A DNA stretch of 64,000 nucleotides from Candidatus Pantoea soli. GTDB lineage: Bacteria; Pseudomonadota; Gammaproteobacteria; Enterobacterales; Enterobacteriaceae. Location of the stretch: positions 211,666-275,665 of the forward strand of contig NZ_CP032704.1 of the NCBI RefSeq assembly GCF_007833795.1. The letters run 5' to 3'. Of this stretch, positions 26,121 through 34,138 are shown one piece after another (positions within the stretch are counted from its first letter, which is position 1; each line of letters starts with the position of its first letter). Under the pieces are notes generated by a model, which ran no database searches, was not told the origin of the DNA, and saw nothing but the letters and a program-made list of their open reading frames with translations. The position numbers were made by a program, and so were the translations under genes.

Positions 26121-27025
26121 AATGAACTCCCGTTCTGGTTAAGGCGGGACTCAAGCCACGGCAGAAGCTGCTTTTTGCGGCTGAGCATGCCCGGTACGGA
26201 GCAGGAGGCCGCGTTAACGCTCTCCCGCCCGGCGAAGTAAAGCGTTGAAAACCCGGCGCGAATGTCGGTCAGCATCAGCACCGCCAGGCCAGCTCCCGAC
26301 TGGTCTGCCAGATACGCCAGGGCTGCGAGCAGGTCGTCCATCACGGGGGCAACCTGTGTCGGTGAGCTGACTTCAATCTGGGCAATACGCACGTCGGTGC
26401 CGGCAATGACGAAGGCCTTGAGGTCCCTGTCCAGCAGCTGCTGTGCGCTGAGGCCGGTGACGTCTGTTTTGGCGGTGAGAAGGTCACGGGCGAAGGCCCT
26501 GCGGTTTACGCCGGACAGCACGCCCAGTTCGGTGGCCGAACGGATATCGTCTTCGGTGGTGGTCGGCGAGCGAAGATTCACGGTGTCACTGAGGAGTGCG
26601 CCCAGCAGAAGCACGGCGAGCGTCGGGGGCAGCGTGCGGCGCGCTTCCGCGTCCATCAGCAGCCAGAGCAGCGTGGCGCTGCTGCCAACCGGACGAATAT
26701 GTACTTCCGGCGGCAGTTGCGTTATCAGCCCACCCAGCCGGTGGTGGTCAGTGATGCCCACGACGTTGCTCCGGAGCAGGTCATCAGGCCCCTGCGCCGG
26801 TTCGGTGAAATCAACCAGCCAGACCCGTTCATCCTGCAGCGGAAATGCGAGCAGCGGCGGCAGCGTAAGGCCGGCGGCGTTAAATATAAAACGGGTTTCG
26901 CGGTTAGCCTCGCCGAGACGCCATGCACGGGCGTCCATGCCGCGCCCGGTCAGCCAGTGCGCGGTGACGACGGCCGTGCAGATGGCGTCGCTGTCAGGAT
27001 TGATGTGGCCAAAAACGTGTATCAA
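26117..27025 (-). CDS. ppaC: Manganese-dependent inorganic pyrophosphatase, family II
   Basis: 302 residues. DHH phosphoesterase fold: VFGHINPDSDAICTA (motif 1), VDFTEPAQ (motif 2), GITDHHRLGG (DHH) and the C-terminal DHHA2 domain with the substrate-binding SRKKQLLPWL. Starts with TTG at 27025, preceded by GGGGAGA. Hydrolyses pyrophosphate. Enterobacteria normally use the unrelated family I enzyme, which fluoride inhibits. A family II enzyme as first gene after a fluoride riboswitch is a clear bypass of a target. Confidence 0.93.
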   Translation of the reverse strand: MIHVFGHINPDSDAICTAVVTAHWLTGRGMDARAWRLGEANRETRFIFNAAGLTLPPLLAFPLQDERVWLVDFTEPAQGPDDLLRSNVVGITDHHRLGGLITQLPPEVHIRPVGSSATLLWLLMDAEARRTLPPTLAVLLLGALLSDTVNLRSPTTTEDDIRSATELGVLSGVNRRAFARDLLTAKTDVTGLSAQQLLDRDLKAFVIAGTDVRIAQIEVSSPTQVAPVMDDLLAALAYLADQSGAGLAVLMLTDIRAGFSTLYFAGRESVNAASCSVPGMLSRKKQLLPWLESRLNQNGSSL

Positions 27026-27109
27026 GGGTCTCTCCCCATAAAGGGAAGTACGCAGGCCGGGAAGAAAGTATGGACGGCCTGACGCACCTCCTGAAAATCA
27101 AGAGTCACA

Positions 27110-27168
27110 TCAGGCGTCATCAGCTCCGGAACGGAGCGGTTGGGAAAGGTGGAACGCCATCACCCTGT
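27110..27168 (-). promoter_or_regulatory. Fluoride riboswitch (crcB RNA motif)
   Basis: On the minus strand, GGTGATGGCGTTCCACC, then AACCGCT, a GGAACGGAGC-type hairpin arm, and GAGCTGATGACGCCT follow the crcB-motif consensus (GGNGAUGG-GUUC-CC, AAC-GCU, GCUGAUGACGCCU). The GGCGT/ACGCC pairing forms the long-range helix. It lies about 85 bases before ppaC. After it, CAGGCCG and CGGCCTG (27048-27087 area) can form a second hairpin, but there is no U-tract, so control may act on translation or on Rho. Binding of F- turns such RNAs on. Confidence 0.9.
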
Positions 27169-27174
27169 ACTCTG

Positions 27175-27203
27175 AGTATAGAACCAGACGGAAAACCTGT
27201 CAG
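27175..27203 (-). promoter_or_regulatory. Sigma70 promoter of the fluoride operon
   Basis: CTGACA (-35, 27198-27203), a 17-base spacer, and TATACT (-10, 27175-27180), each one mismatch from consensus. Transcription would begin just before the riboswitch. Confidence 0.75.
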
Positions 27204-27222
27204 TATTATTCTGCTGGCGCCC

Positions 27223-27822
27223 TCAGCCCGCCAGCGCAGCGCGTGCCTCGCGGAGCACCCGGCGGATGTTTTCCGGCACCGCCGGACTCGTGCAGAGCGA
27301 CAGCGGGCTGGGATGCGGCATCACCAGCACCGTGACGCCGGGGCGCAGGTGACTGACCGTCCCGCGGGACTGCGCCGCTACGGCACCGGCCAGCACCACC
27401 ACGCGCAGCGCGGGCAGATGCGCCAGCACGTCCTCAAGCCAGGCGCAGCCGGTACGGATATCCACCGCTGAGGGCCGTTTCTGCGGCCCGTCGCTGACCC
27501 AGGGCACCGTATTCCACAGCACGCTGTCCTGACGCGCAATGCCCGCTTCCGCCAGAAACCGCCCCAGATTCTGCTGGGCCGGCCCCGGGTTATCACGCGA
27601 CACGAACCGGGGTGACGGGCTGCTGCGCGCCGGTGACTGCAGCAGCACGAGCAGCCCGGCCCCGGCCCCACCGTCGGCCGGATCAAACCACGGCACCTCC
27701 ACACCGGCCTGATTCTGCCCGCTGACCCAGCGATTCAGCGCGGCCACGTGCGGCGCGGTGACCGCCGCGAGGCGTTCCTCGCGTAAAAACGGGTCCAGCA
27801 GCGACGTGCAGGTTTCACTCAC
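27223..27822 (-). CDS. Uracil-DNA glycosylase superfamily protein
   Basis: 199 residues. UDG-fold motifs: LLVLLQSPA near residue 60, SVLWNTVPW (motif with Asn), VVVLAGAVA, and the C-terminal MPHPSPLSLC (HPSP motif in which the His contacts uracil). The family removes uracil from DNA, but divergent members may act otherwise. Its start overlaps the TDT transporter stop by four bases, so both are one transcript; it ends just before the fluoride promoter. Confidence 0.8.
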   Translation of the reverse strand: MSETCTSLLDPFLREERLAAVTAPHVAALNRWVSGQNQAGVEVPWFDPADGGAGAGLLVLLQSPARSSPSPRFVSRDNPGPAQQNLGRFLAEAGIARQDSVLWNTVPWVSDGPQKRPSAVDIRTGCAWLEDVLAHLPALRVVVLAGAVAAQSRGTVSHLRPGVTVLVMPHPSPLSLCTSPAVPENIRRVLREARAALAG

Positions 27823-28979
27823 GGCTTCCGGTCCAGGCCTGCCAGGCAGGGGGAAACAAAGAGTTTACCGCTCCATGCACCGCGCACCGTCTTCACTGCG
27901 ACCAGCAGCCACATGGCGGCCAACATGACAACAAGAAGCGCCCCGAAGCCTTTAAAGAACGCCAGTTCAACGAGTGTAGACAGCTTCAGCGTGGCCACGG
28001 TGTACACGCCCAGCGGGAAGGTAAATCCCCACCATCCCAGGTTGAACGGAATGCCTTCACGGAAGTATCGCACGGTTATCAGCGTGGCCAGCAGCATCCA
28101 CCACAGGCCGCAGCCCCAGAAGAGAATGCCGGCAACGAACCCCACGCCCTGCGCGATGTGACCGATTTCCGGCATACCCGCCGCGGCAAACACCCCGGGC
28201 GCATCGCCACCGATGACCAGCATGCCGAGCGAGCCGGTGCCAATCGGCCCCAGCGCCAGCCAGCTTGAGGCCGCCATACTCTCGTGTGGCAGCTTGTGCA
28301 GCGCCATACGCAGCAGAAGGATGGCAAGGATGCTCAGCGCCACCGGCACAGAGTACGCCCACAACACGTAGCTGGTAATAATGATGCCGAGCTGCGCGTG
28401 GGTGTCGGCAATGTGCGGCGCCAGCAGGCCGCCGCTGACCGCCGCGACCTCGGCAGCCACAACCGGCAGTAACCAGACGGCCGTCATCTGGTCAATGCTG
28501 TGCTGCTGCCGGGTAAACATCATGTAGGGAATACACACGCCGCACAGCAGCGACATCGCCACGTCCAGCCACCACAGGGCGTGTGCCACCGGAATAACGT
28601 CTGCGCCCCAGCGGGGAAGACCGAACGCCAGCAGCCCGTTGATGATGGTCGCCATGCCCATCGGGATGGTGCCAAAGAACATGGACACCGTTGAATGGCC
28701 AAAGATGCGCTTTGCCTCACCGAAGTACATCACCCAGCGCGCCAGATACATCACGGCAAAGACGCTGAACAGCAGGATGTTAAACATCCAGAGCCCCTCG
28801 GCGACGAGGCGTAATCCCGGAACCGGCCAGGGGAACTGCGCCAGAGACAGCGACAGGATACCGGTCCCCATGGTCGCGGCGAACCAGTTAGGCGTGAACT
28901 GACGTATAGCCTCTTTCGGGCTGCTCAGCGCGCTCAGCGGGCGCGCTCCGTTATGCAGGGTAAATATTTTATCGTTCAT
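27819..28979 (-). CDS. TDT-family transporter (TehA/SLAC1 fold)
   Basis: 386 residues, ten membrane segments. Starts with a typical PNWFAATMGTGILSLSLAQFP, followed by GTIPMGMATIINGLLAFG and NLGWWGFTFPLGVYTVATLKLS, segments shared with tellurite-resistance/dicarboxylate transporters and SLAC1 anion channels. The substrate is not shown; an anion channel beside a fluoride operon raises the possibility of halide or carboxylate flux, but the gene has its own upstream region without a riboswitch. Confidence 0.85.
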   Translation of the reverse strand: MNDKIFTLHNGARPLSALSSPKEAIRQFTPNWFAATMGTGILSLSLAQFPWPVPGLRLVAEGLWMFNILLFSVFAVMYLARWVMYFGEAKRIFGHSTVSMFFGTIPMGMATIINGLLAFGLPRWGADVIPVAHALWWLDVAMSLLCGVCIPYMMFTRQQHSIDQMTAVWLLPVVAAEVAAVSGGLLAPHIADTHAQLGIIITSYVLWAYSVPVALSILAILLLRMALHKLPHESMAASSWLALGPIGTGSLGMLVIGGDAPGVFAAAGMPEIGHIAQGVGFVAGILFWGCGLWWMLLATLITVRYFREGIPFNLGWWGFTFPLGVYTVATLKLSTLVELAFFKGFGALLVVMLAAMWLLVAVKTVRGAWSGKLFVSPCLAGLDRKP

Positions 28980-29131
28980 GCCGGGATCTCCTGTGTAAAC
29001 AGAGACAGTATAGGCATGCAGACGTAAATCTTTAAAACAGGTTATTCAGCTAAAATAAATCTGTAAAAGTGGTTTACCATCCCCCACTCTGCAAAGGACT
29101 ATTACAGCACCGGAGTGAGGGAGGGACTGAA

Positions 29132-30130
29132 TCAGGCCTTCGGCGGGCTTTTAATCGTGGCCGTGACGCGGTTCTGTTTCAGGTCAACCACCGAAATACT
29201 GAGGTCTTTATTCAGCACCCACGCGCGGGCACCGTCTTTACTGAAAACGATGGCCTGACGGGGCGCATCCAGTCCGGTAACGGTGGCGACCACCTTACCG
29301 GCCGCGGTATCAATAACGGAGAGGCTGTTGTCACCCAGGTTGCCGCTGTAAACATAGCGGTTATCCGGTGTCAGCGCGGCACCGTAAGGGTCCTGCCCCA
29401 CGGGAATGGTTGACGTAATGGCGCGCTTCTGCGTGTCAACCACGGCGATGGTGTTGCTCCCGCTGTTAGCCGCGTAAAGCGTGCGGCCGTCGGCGCTGAC
29501 AGAAATGGCGCGCAGCTTGCTGAAGCCGGTTATCTCGCCGCGAATCTCGCCCGTTACGGCGTCAACGAGGGTGATTTTATCGCCCTTAAAGTTGGTGACG
29601 TAGACGGTTTTGCCGTCCGGGCTGATTTTGATGCCCTGACGGGGCTGAGCAAAACCCGTCACGACCGAAACGGGCCGGTTGTGGGTCAGGTCATACACCG
29701 AAAGTGTGCTGGCGGCTTCGTTATTCACATACAGGCGCTGACCGTCACGGCTGATAGCTGTGCCGAATGCCCCGGGACCCAGCGGCAGCGAGGTCTCCAC
29801 GTCAAGCGTCCCGGTACTGATTTTTCTGACCACGCCCAGACTGCTGTCAGAAAGAAATATGGCCTTACCGTCCGGAGTAAAAAGCGCATTACGGGGGGTG
29901 ACGTATCCCTTCAGCACCTTCCTGACCTTACCGGTGGCAAGGTCGTAGACCACCACGTCAGGGCGCTCACTGTAGGACGCCACCGCCGTTTTTTCATCGG
30001 GACTGACAGCAAGAGAATTGTTGTGGATATCGCCATCAAACGTCCAGCGCGCCTCTGCGGCACCGGCGAGGGTGCTGATGAGAAGAAGCGCCACCGCGGT
30101 CAGTCCCGGGATCCTGTATTTTTTTATCAT
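29132..30130 (-). CDS. Exported YVTN-family beta-propeller protein (YncE-like)
   Basis: About 332 residues from ATG 30130 (an adjacent ATG lies at 30133; AGGA upstream). Signal peptide MIKKYRIPGLTAVALLLISTLAGAAEA. Seven blades of the YVTN type with repeated SPDGKTVYVTN-like units: VSPDEKTAVASY, TPDGKAIFLSD, SRDGQRLYVNN, SPDGKTVYVTN, SADGRTLYAAN, TPDNRYVYSGN and SKDGARAWVLN. E. coli YncE is a periplasmic DNA-binding propeller of unclear function. Divergent from the chemoreceptor gene. Confidence 0.88.
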   Translation of the reverse strand: MIKKYRIPGLTAVALLLISTLAGAAEARWTFDGDIHNNSLAVSPDEKTAVASYSERPDVVVYDLATGKVRKVLKGYVTPRNALFTPDGKAIFLSDSSLGVVRKISTGTLDVETSLPLGPGAFGTAISRDGQRLYVNNEAASTLSVYDLTHNRPVSVVTGFAQPRQGIKISPDGKTVYVTNFKGDKITLVDAVTGEIRGEITGFSKLRAISVSADGRTLYAANSGSNTIAVVDTQKRAITSTIPVGQDPYGAALTPDNRYVYSGNLGDNSLSVIDTAAGKVVATVTGLDAPRQAIVFSKDGARAWVLNKDLSISVVDLKQNRVTATIKSPPKA

Positions 30131-30419
30131 CATTTTTCCTGCATAGGGGTGGTAAGGGATAAGACTCATTGCCCGCTTAAGGGCTTCAGAAGAAGCGTGG
30201 CAGATAAACCCCGCTCAGGGAAATCGATTTTCCGGCTATGCCTTACCAGCCACCATAACCGTAAGAACGGCATAGTTTTTAATGAACATAAAAAGCCTGA
30301 TGATTCAGAAGTATGGTGCATAACTATCTGCTCCCTCCCCCCGACCCGCTTCATCAGACCTGTCCTGACGCCCACTTCTGCCGATACTTCCCCTGTCACT
30401 TAACACTCAGGGCTACCCA

Positions 30420-31964
30420 ATGAAAATATCAACCCGTCTGGCCGCAGGTTTTGGCCTGCTTATTCTGCTGTTCATCTTCTGCACCGGACTTTCGTTAAAG
30501 GCGCTTTCCGGCGCCCGCGAAGGAATGGATGACGTGATTAATGTCAAAATGAAAAAATATCAGATCGTTCTGGACATGCGGGGCGCATTACGCGACATGG
30601 CCATTGCGGCCCGAAATCTGGCCCTGCTGTCCGATCCGAAAGCCATGCAGCCCGAGTGGGAGCGCCTTGAGGCACAGAAAACCTTATATATACGCAGCCG
30701 GGAAGCACTGGAGTCCATGCTGGCAGATGACGCCTCATCCGCAGGACGCGCTGCCTTCACCATAGTCCGTGAAAATGAAGCCGCCGTTCTGTCAGGTCTG
30801 GAACAGGCCGGTCAGTTCGGACTGCAGAACCGTCCACAGGAAGCCACAGCGTATCTGATGAATACGGTCAGGCCGGTGCAACGTACTCTTCTGGATAATC
30901 TGAATGAAATGACGAATATCCAGATGCACAGCAGCCAGGACGCCGTTCGTGATAACAGTCGTAACGTGAGCCGGGCCTCTCTTACGCTGATCATTCTGGC
31001 CGTAATCTCGGTTATCGTTTCCATTTTTACGGGTGTCATTATCGTCCGCGTGCTGATGCGGCAGCTGGGTGGTGAACCTCAGCAGGCACAGGTACTGGCG
31101 GCCGCCATTGCAGCAGGTGACCTGACATCACCGGTGCCACTTCGCCGCAATGATAAAACAAGTCTGCTGGCATCGCTCGCCCGCATGCAGAGTCAGCTGC
31201 GCGGTTTGGTATCAAAGATCAAAGAAACCGCATCCGGTGTGGCGCTGGCGGCAGACGAGATCGCTCAGGGAAATACAGAGCTTTCATCACGCACTGAGCA
31301 ACAGGCGGCTGCATTGCAGGAAACGGCCGCCAGCATGGAACAACTCACGGCAACAGTGAAAAGTAATACGGCCGGCGCACAGCAGACGGCAGCTTCAGCG
31401 CGAGAAACGGCGGTGCTCGCGCGATCAGGAGAGACAGATGTCCGCCGCATGTCAGAAACCATGAATGACATATCCCTGAGTGCTAAAAAGATCCGCGACA
31501 TTACCGGTGTCATCGAGGGCATTGCCTTTCAGACCAACATTCTTGCACTGAATGCAGCTGTTGAAGCCGCCCGGGCAGGCGAGGATGGCAGAGGATTTGC
31601 TGTTGTTGCCGGTGAGGTTCGTACACTTGCACAGCGAAGTGCAACTGCAGCAAAAGAAATAAAGTCGCTTATTGAGCAGGCTGTAGAACAGGTTGAAAGT
31701 GGTGTGAGCGTGGCATCAGGTACCGGACAGAGCATACTCAATATTGTGGGTATGGTCGGGGAACTGGCGGAATTAATGGACATTATTTCGCTGGCATCCT
31801 CTGAGCAGATGCAGGGTATCTCGCAGGTCAGCATTGCGGTCAGTCAGATGGACGGTGTCACGCAGAATAACGCTGCTCTCGTCGAGGAGTCGTCATCGGC
31901 CTCCCGATCGCTTTCTGAACAGGCGCACTCCCTTCGTGGCATGGTCGAGACGTTTCGGGTCTGA
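30420..31964 (+). CDS. Methyl-accepting chemotaxis protein 1
   Basis: 514 residues. Membrane segment 1 at about 8-28, a four-helix-bundle sensor region of about 160 residues (4HB_MCP type), segment 2 at about 188-212, HAMP, and the signalling hairpin with tip [37 protein letters not shown]. Methylation helices contain [18 protein letters not shown]. It lacks the C-terminal NWETF pentapeptide that recruits CheR/CheB. A close full-length relative of the same size lies at 49448-50992. Located at the right end of the umuC element. Confidence 0.93.
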   Translation: MKISTRLAAGFGLLILLFIFCTGLSLKALSGAREGMDDVINVKMKKYQIVLDMRGALRDMAIAARNLALLSDPKAMQPEWERLEAQKTLYIRSREALESMLADDASSAGRAAFTIVRENEAAVLSGLEQAGQFGLQNRPQEATAYLMNTVRPVQRTLLDNLNEMTNIQMHSSQDAVRDNSRNVSRASLTLIILAVISVIVSIFTGVIIVRVLMRQLGGEPQQAQVLAAAIAAGDLTSPVPLRRNDKTSLLASLARMQSQLRGLVSKIKETASGVALAADEIAQGNTELSSRTEQQAAALQETAASMEQLTATVKSNTAGAQQTAASARETAVLARSGETDVRRMSETMNDISLSAKKIRDITGVIEGIAFQTNILALNAAVEAARAGEDGRGFAVVAGEVRTLAQRSATAAKEIKSLIEQAVEQVESGVSVASGTGQSILNIVGMVGELAELMDIISLASSEQMQGISQVSIAVSQMDGVTQNNAALVEESSSASRSLSEQAHSLRGMVETFRV

Positions 31965-32324
31965 CGTAAGAATCAACTGAACTGACTCTCCACTTACAAG
32001 CCCTTCAACTACAAAATGAAGGGCTTGCTCCGGTCACGAGGACTATAGTGCAATGATGAAATTCCAGGTTCTCTTCAGAGCGCCTGACGGGCGCGCTCAA
32101 AGTGGTCTTCCCACTTCCAGATGTATGCTGGACGGAAAACACAGTCTGTCATTCATTTAATCCATGAGCACATTTCCATACCTTTCGACACTCCCCATCA
32201 GAAAAAACGCGAAACTCCAACGATAAGCGCCCCGCCATTAAACAGCCTTTCGTGCCACTTATCCGATTGATTGTCTCGTCCCGATATCAACTTTCGAGAA
32301 TAATTTGCTAATTATTTGTACAAA
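31965..32324. other. Gene-free right end of the umuC element
   Basis: Holds the hairpin at 31997-32027; after that nothing coding up to the right terminal repeat. Confidence 0.5.
31997..32027 (+). terminator. Hairpin after chemoreceptor gene
   Basis: CAAGCCCTTCA pairs with TGAAGGGCTTG, 11 of 11, with a 9-base loop. No U-tract follows, so termination strength is uncertain. Confidence 0.5.
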
Positions 32325-32339
32325 TTGCATTCCACATAA
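32325..32339 (-). repeat. Right terminal inverted repeat of the umuC element
   Basis: TTGCATTCCACATAA, exact inverse of 19438-19452, five bases from the broken umuC codon. Confidence 0.85.
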
Positions 32340-32343
32340 TATG

Positions 32344-32580
32344 GTAAAGCCCGTAGTTCGAACTGAAGATAAATACCTTTTCGGGATAGAGCTGGTTCTT
32401 TATCTGAAACCATGGCGTGCCCATTTTTATGCCAAGTTTTTTTGCGCTGGCGCTGCGCGCAATGACGCAGCCGTCGTTGTTGCTCAGTACCACAACCGGC
32501 TTACCGCGCAGATCCGGGCGGAACAGCGCCTCGCAGCTGGCATAAAATGCGTTCACGTCGGCCAGTCCGAACATGGGCAT
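32344..32580 (-). pseudogene. umuC: umuC, 5' part (79 codons)
   Basis: ATG 32580 follows GGAGGTGATT and lies two bases after the umuD stop. Reads MPMFGLADVNAFYASCEALF, RPDLRGKPVVVLSNNDGCVIARS, LGIKMG and FSSNYGLY: the N-terminal fingers and palm of a Y-family polymerase with the first catalytic Asp in LADVNAFY. After GGGCTTTAC it enters the element, reading a short foreign tail and stopping at 32308. The product would be inactive. Confidence 0.93.
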
Positions 32581-32582
32581 AA

Positions 32583-33029
32583 TCACCTCCGCGCGCGCGT
32601 GCTGTTGAAAAACCACGTCACCACGCCGAGCAGCTGCAGCTCCTCCGGATAAATCACGGGGTAGGCGGGGTTCATCGGGAGCAGGGCGGGGCGGGGATGC
32701 AGCTGCAGGCGCTTGACCGTAAATTCTCCGTTAACTTCGGCTATAACAATATCGCCGTGGGAAGGCTTCTCGGCGCGATCGACAACCATGACGTCGCCAT
32801 CGCACAACCCGAGATCGCGCATGCTGTTGCCGCTGGCGCGGACAAAGAAAGTAGAGGCGCGCCGGCGGATGCAGAGTTCATTCAGGTCCAGCTCTTTCTC
32901 AACGTAATCTGCCGCCGGAGAGGGAAACCCTGCGGCGCAGGGCTCTGCATAGAGGGGTACCCTGACGCGGGGAGTAAAAAGCGGGGGCCAGAGCAGTGTC
33001 AGGCCCCCGGCAAAACTGCCCGGATTCAT
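32583..33029 (-). CDS. umuD: UmuD-type SOS mutagenesis protein (S24 self-cleaving)
   Basis: 148 residues. LexA-like self-protease; the RecA-stimulated cut is expected at Ala-Gly in PCAAGFPSPAADYVE, as in MucA/ImpA. The catalytic Ser is in ASGNSMRDLG and the Lys in GEFTVKRLQL. Cleaved UmuD' joins UmuC in polymerase V and otherwise helps delay replication. It has an intact frame while its partner umuC is split, so a lone UmuD could still act with another UmuC in the host. Start overlaps the leader peptide stop. Confidence 0.92.
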   Translation of the reverse strand: MNPGSFAGGLTLLWPPLFTPRVRVPLYAEPCAAGFPSPAADYVEKELDLNELCIRRRASTFFVRASGNSMRDLGLCDGDVMVVDRAEKPSHGDIVIAEVNGEFTVKRLQLHPRPALLPMNPAYPVIYPEELQLLGVVTWFFNSTRARR

Positions 33030-33097
33030 GATCCGGTCCCCGGGAAAATGGCTGACCTGCCGGTAATTGCTGTCATTGCTGTAAATAAAGTGCGCAT
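33026..33097 (-). CDS. Short leader peptide before umuD (23 aa)
   Basis: ATG 33097 follows GAGGAGG with a 5-7 base gap; the frame reads MRTLFTAMTAITGRSAIFPG and then TGS before a TGA that overlaps the umuD ATG (ATGA). The strong ribosome site and coupling suggest that it is translated and feeds ribosomes to umuD, much as small genes precede impA/mucA on other plasmids. Function of the peptide unknown. Confidence 0.45.
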   Translation of the reverse strand: MRTLFTAMTAITGRSAIFPGTGS

Positions 33098-33117
33098 AAA
33101 AATCCTCCTCTGAATTA

Positions 33118-33137
33118 TACTGGTTATACGTACAGTA
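33118..33137. promoter_or_regulatory. LexA-type SOS box upstream of umuD
   Basis: On the minus strand TACTGT-ACGTATAA-CCAGTA: CTGT and CCAG eight bases apart, one mismatch from CTGT-N8-ACAG, with the flanking TA on both sides. Placed about 20 bases before the leader start. Confidence 0.7.
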
Positions 33138-33322
33138 TTATTGAGGTGAAATTATCTGGCAAGTAGCAACGAAACGGCGGCTGATAGTTAATTTGACATA
33201 TCACTGAAAAATAAAATATTTCAGTAATCCTTCCGGACAGGGGCGTGCAATAGTGGTGCCACCTGCTTAGTGCGTTTTTTAATCAATCGTCGTGAGCTAC
33301 GGGCAGAAAAGGTTGCCGCAGA

Positions 33323-33368
33323 CTATCCACAGCTTTATACCCCGGGTGTTCAGACAAAGTGTGGATAA
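33323..33368. promoter_or_regulatory. Pair of opposed DnaA boxes
   Basis: CTATCCACA at 33323 (one mismatch) and TGTGGATAA at 33360 (perfect) face each other 28 bases apart, far from the main origin. Confidence 0.4.
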
Positions 33369-33713
33369 AGCCGTGCAGAGCTGACGCACTTCACTTGTTA
33401 GCTTCACCGTACCGTTAAATGCGTGTGAGGCTGAACCGCAGATGGACTCAGATCTGAAGTCGATGCACAAGGCAGCTGGCGCTCCTCTGAAAAAACAGGT
33501 GAAGGCTTTTTAACCGGAGACCGGCGTGTATGATTGCTGTCCGTTTCAGGGAGCTTTCGCATAAGGACTATGTTTTGAAAACCATCTCATCCTACCCCCC
33601 TCTGTTTTTACCACTCGTGACCGGCCTCAGCGCCAGTATCGCAAACCCCTGACGGCCGTAATCCGGCCATACCACAGCGCAAAGACAATGGCAGGGCCAC
33701 AGCCTGACCTGCA

Positions 33714-33731
33714 GCCAGCCCGCGGGCTGGC
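33714..33731. repeat. 18-bp perfect palindrome in the leading region
   Basis: GCCAGCCCGCGGGCTGGC, self-complementary, next to further GC-rich pairing sequence (CGCGAACCGCG). It could fold strongly in single-stranded DNA entering a recipient cell. Confidence 0.6.
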
Positions 33732-34138
33732 GCGAACCGCGCCGGCTAAAATCCGCCGCCGCTCTGAGGCGCAACGTCGTTTCGCTGCCGCAAAGCCGCC
33801 GTTGCCGCTGCATCGTGCTGTGCTTTTCCGCCAGGCTTCACCGGTTTAAGTCCATTCGCCGGGGCTGAGACAAGCACAGGCACCGTGGTCGTCCAGGGTG
33901 AAATTCACGCCGTGAAAATTTTTTTCCGGCCACTGCGTCAGACCAGAAATAAATTTCCCCGTCGCCCCGGACGCCTGCCGTCACCCGCGCTGGTTTACGC
34001 CCTCGCGGCGAAGGATCTCAAACGGGTGAAGTGAATACCGGAGGAAAAACCAGCCGATTTCCACAAAACGTCAACACCGCGGCTCCCGAAACTCAACGGG
34101 TGAGGTGGTTTTAAACCAACTGCATGAGGAGAACGAAC

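Larger units (their letters stand above)
19438..32339. mobile_element. Tyrosine-recombinase element in umuC carrying fluoride resistance
   Basis: About 12.9 kb bounded by TTATGTGGAATGCAA (19438-19452) and its exact inverse (32325-32339), a few bases inside the two broken ends of umuC. The left end carries two adjacent tyrosine recombinases, in the manner of Tn554-type tnpA/tnpB. Cargo: VOC protein, crcB, gpmA, eno, usp, ppaC with a fluoride riboswitch, UDG-family protein, TDT transporter, YVTN propeller protein and chemoreceptor. The few bases between each repeat and umuC differ (AGTAAG at one end, GG/ATAT at the other), as expected when recombinase coupling sequences are carried along. Confidence 0.85.
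33138..34138. other. Gene-free leading-region segment before ssb
   Basis: About 1 kb without a supported gene. An open frame without a start runs to TAA 33847 (reads RDRPQRQYRKPLTAVIRPYH), basic and unrecognised. The segment holds two DnaA-like boxes (33323, 33360) and a perfect palindrome (33714). In F-like plasmids this position carries single-strand promoters and priming sites. Confidence 0.45.

Noticed and set aside
25164..26240. 358-residue plus-strand frame opposite eno, usp and ppaC
   Set aside because: Spans three real genes in antisense; His/Gln-rich artefact of high GC.
27026..27110. Classical intrinsic terminator as the riboswitch expression platform
   Set aside because: A hairpin can form but no run of U follows it.
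33592..33813. 73-residue minus-strand frame before ssb
   Set aside because: Arg/Trp-rich composition, no start signal, and it overlaps the palindrome; looks like noise.
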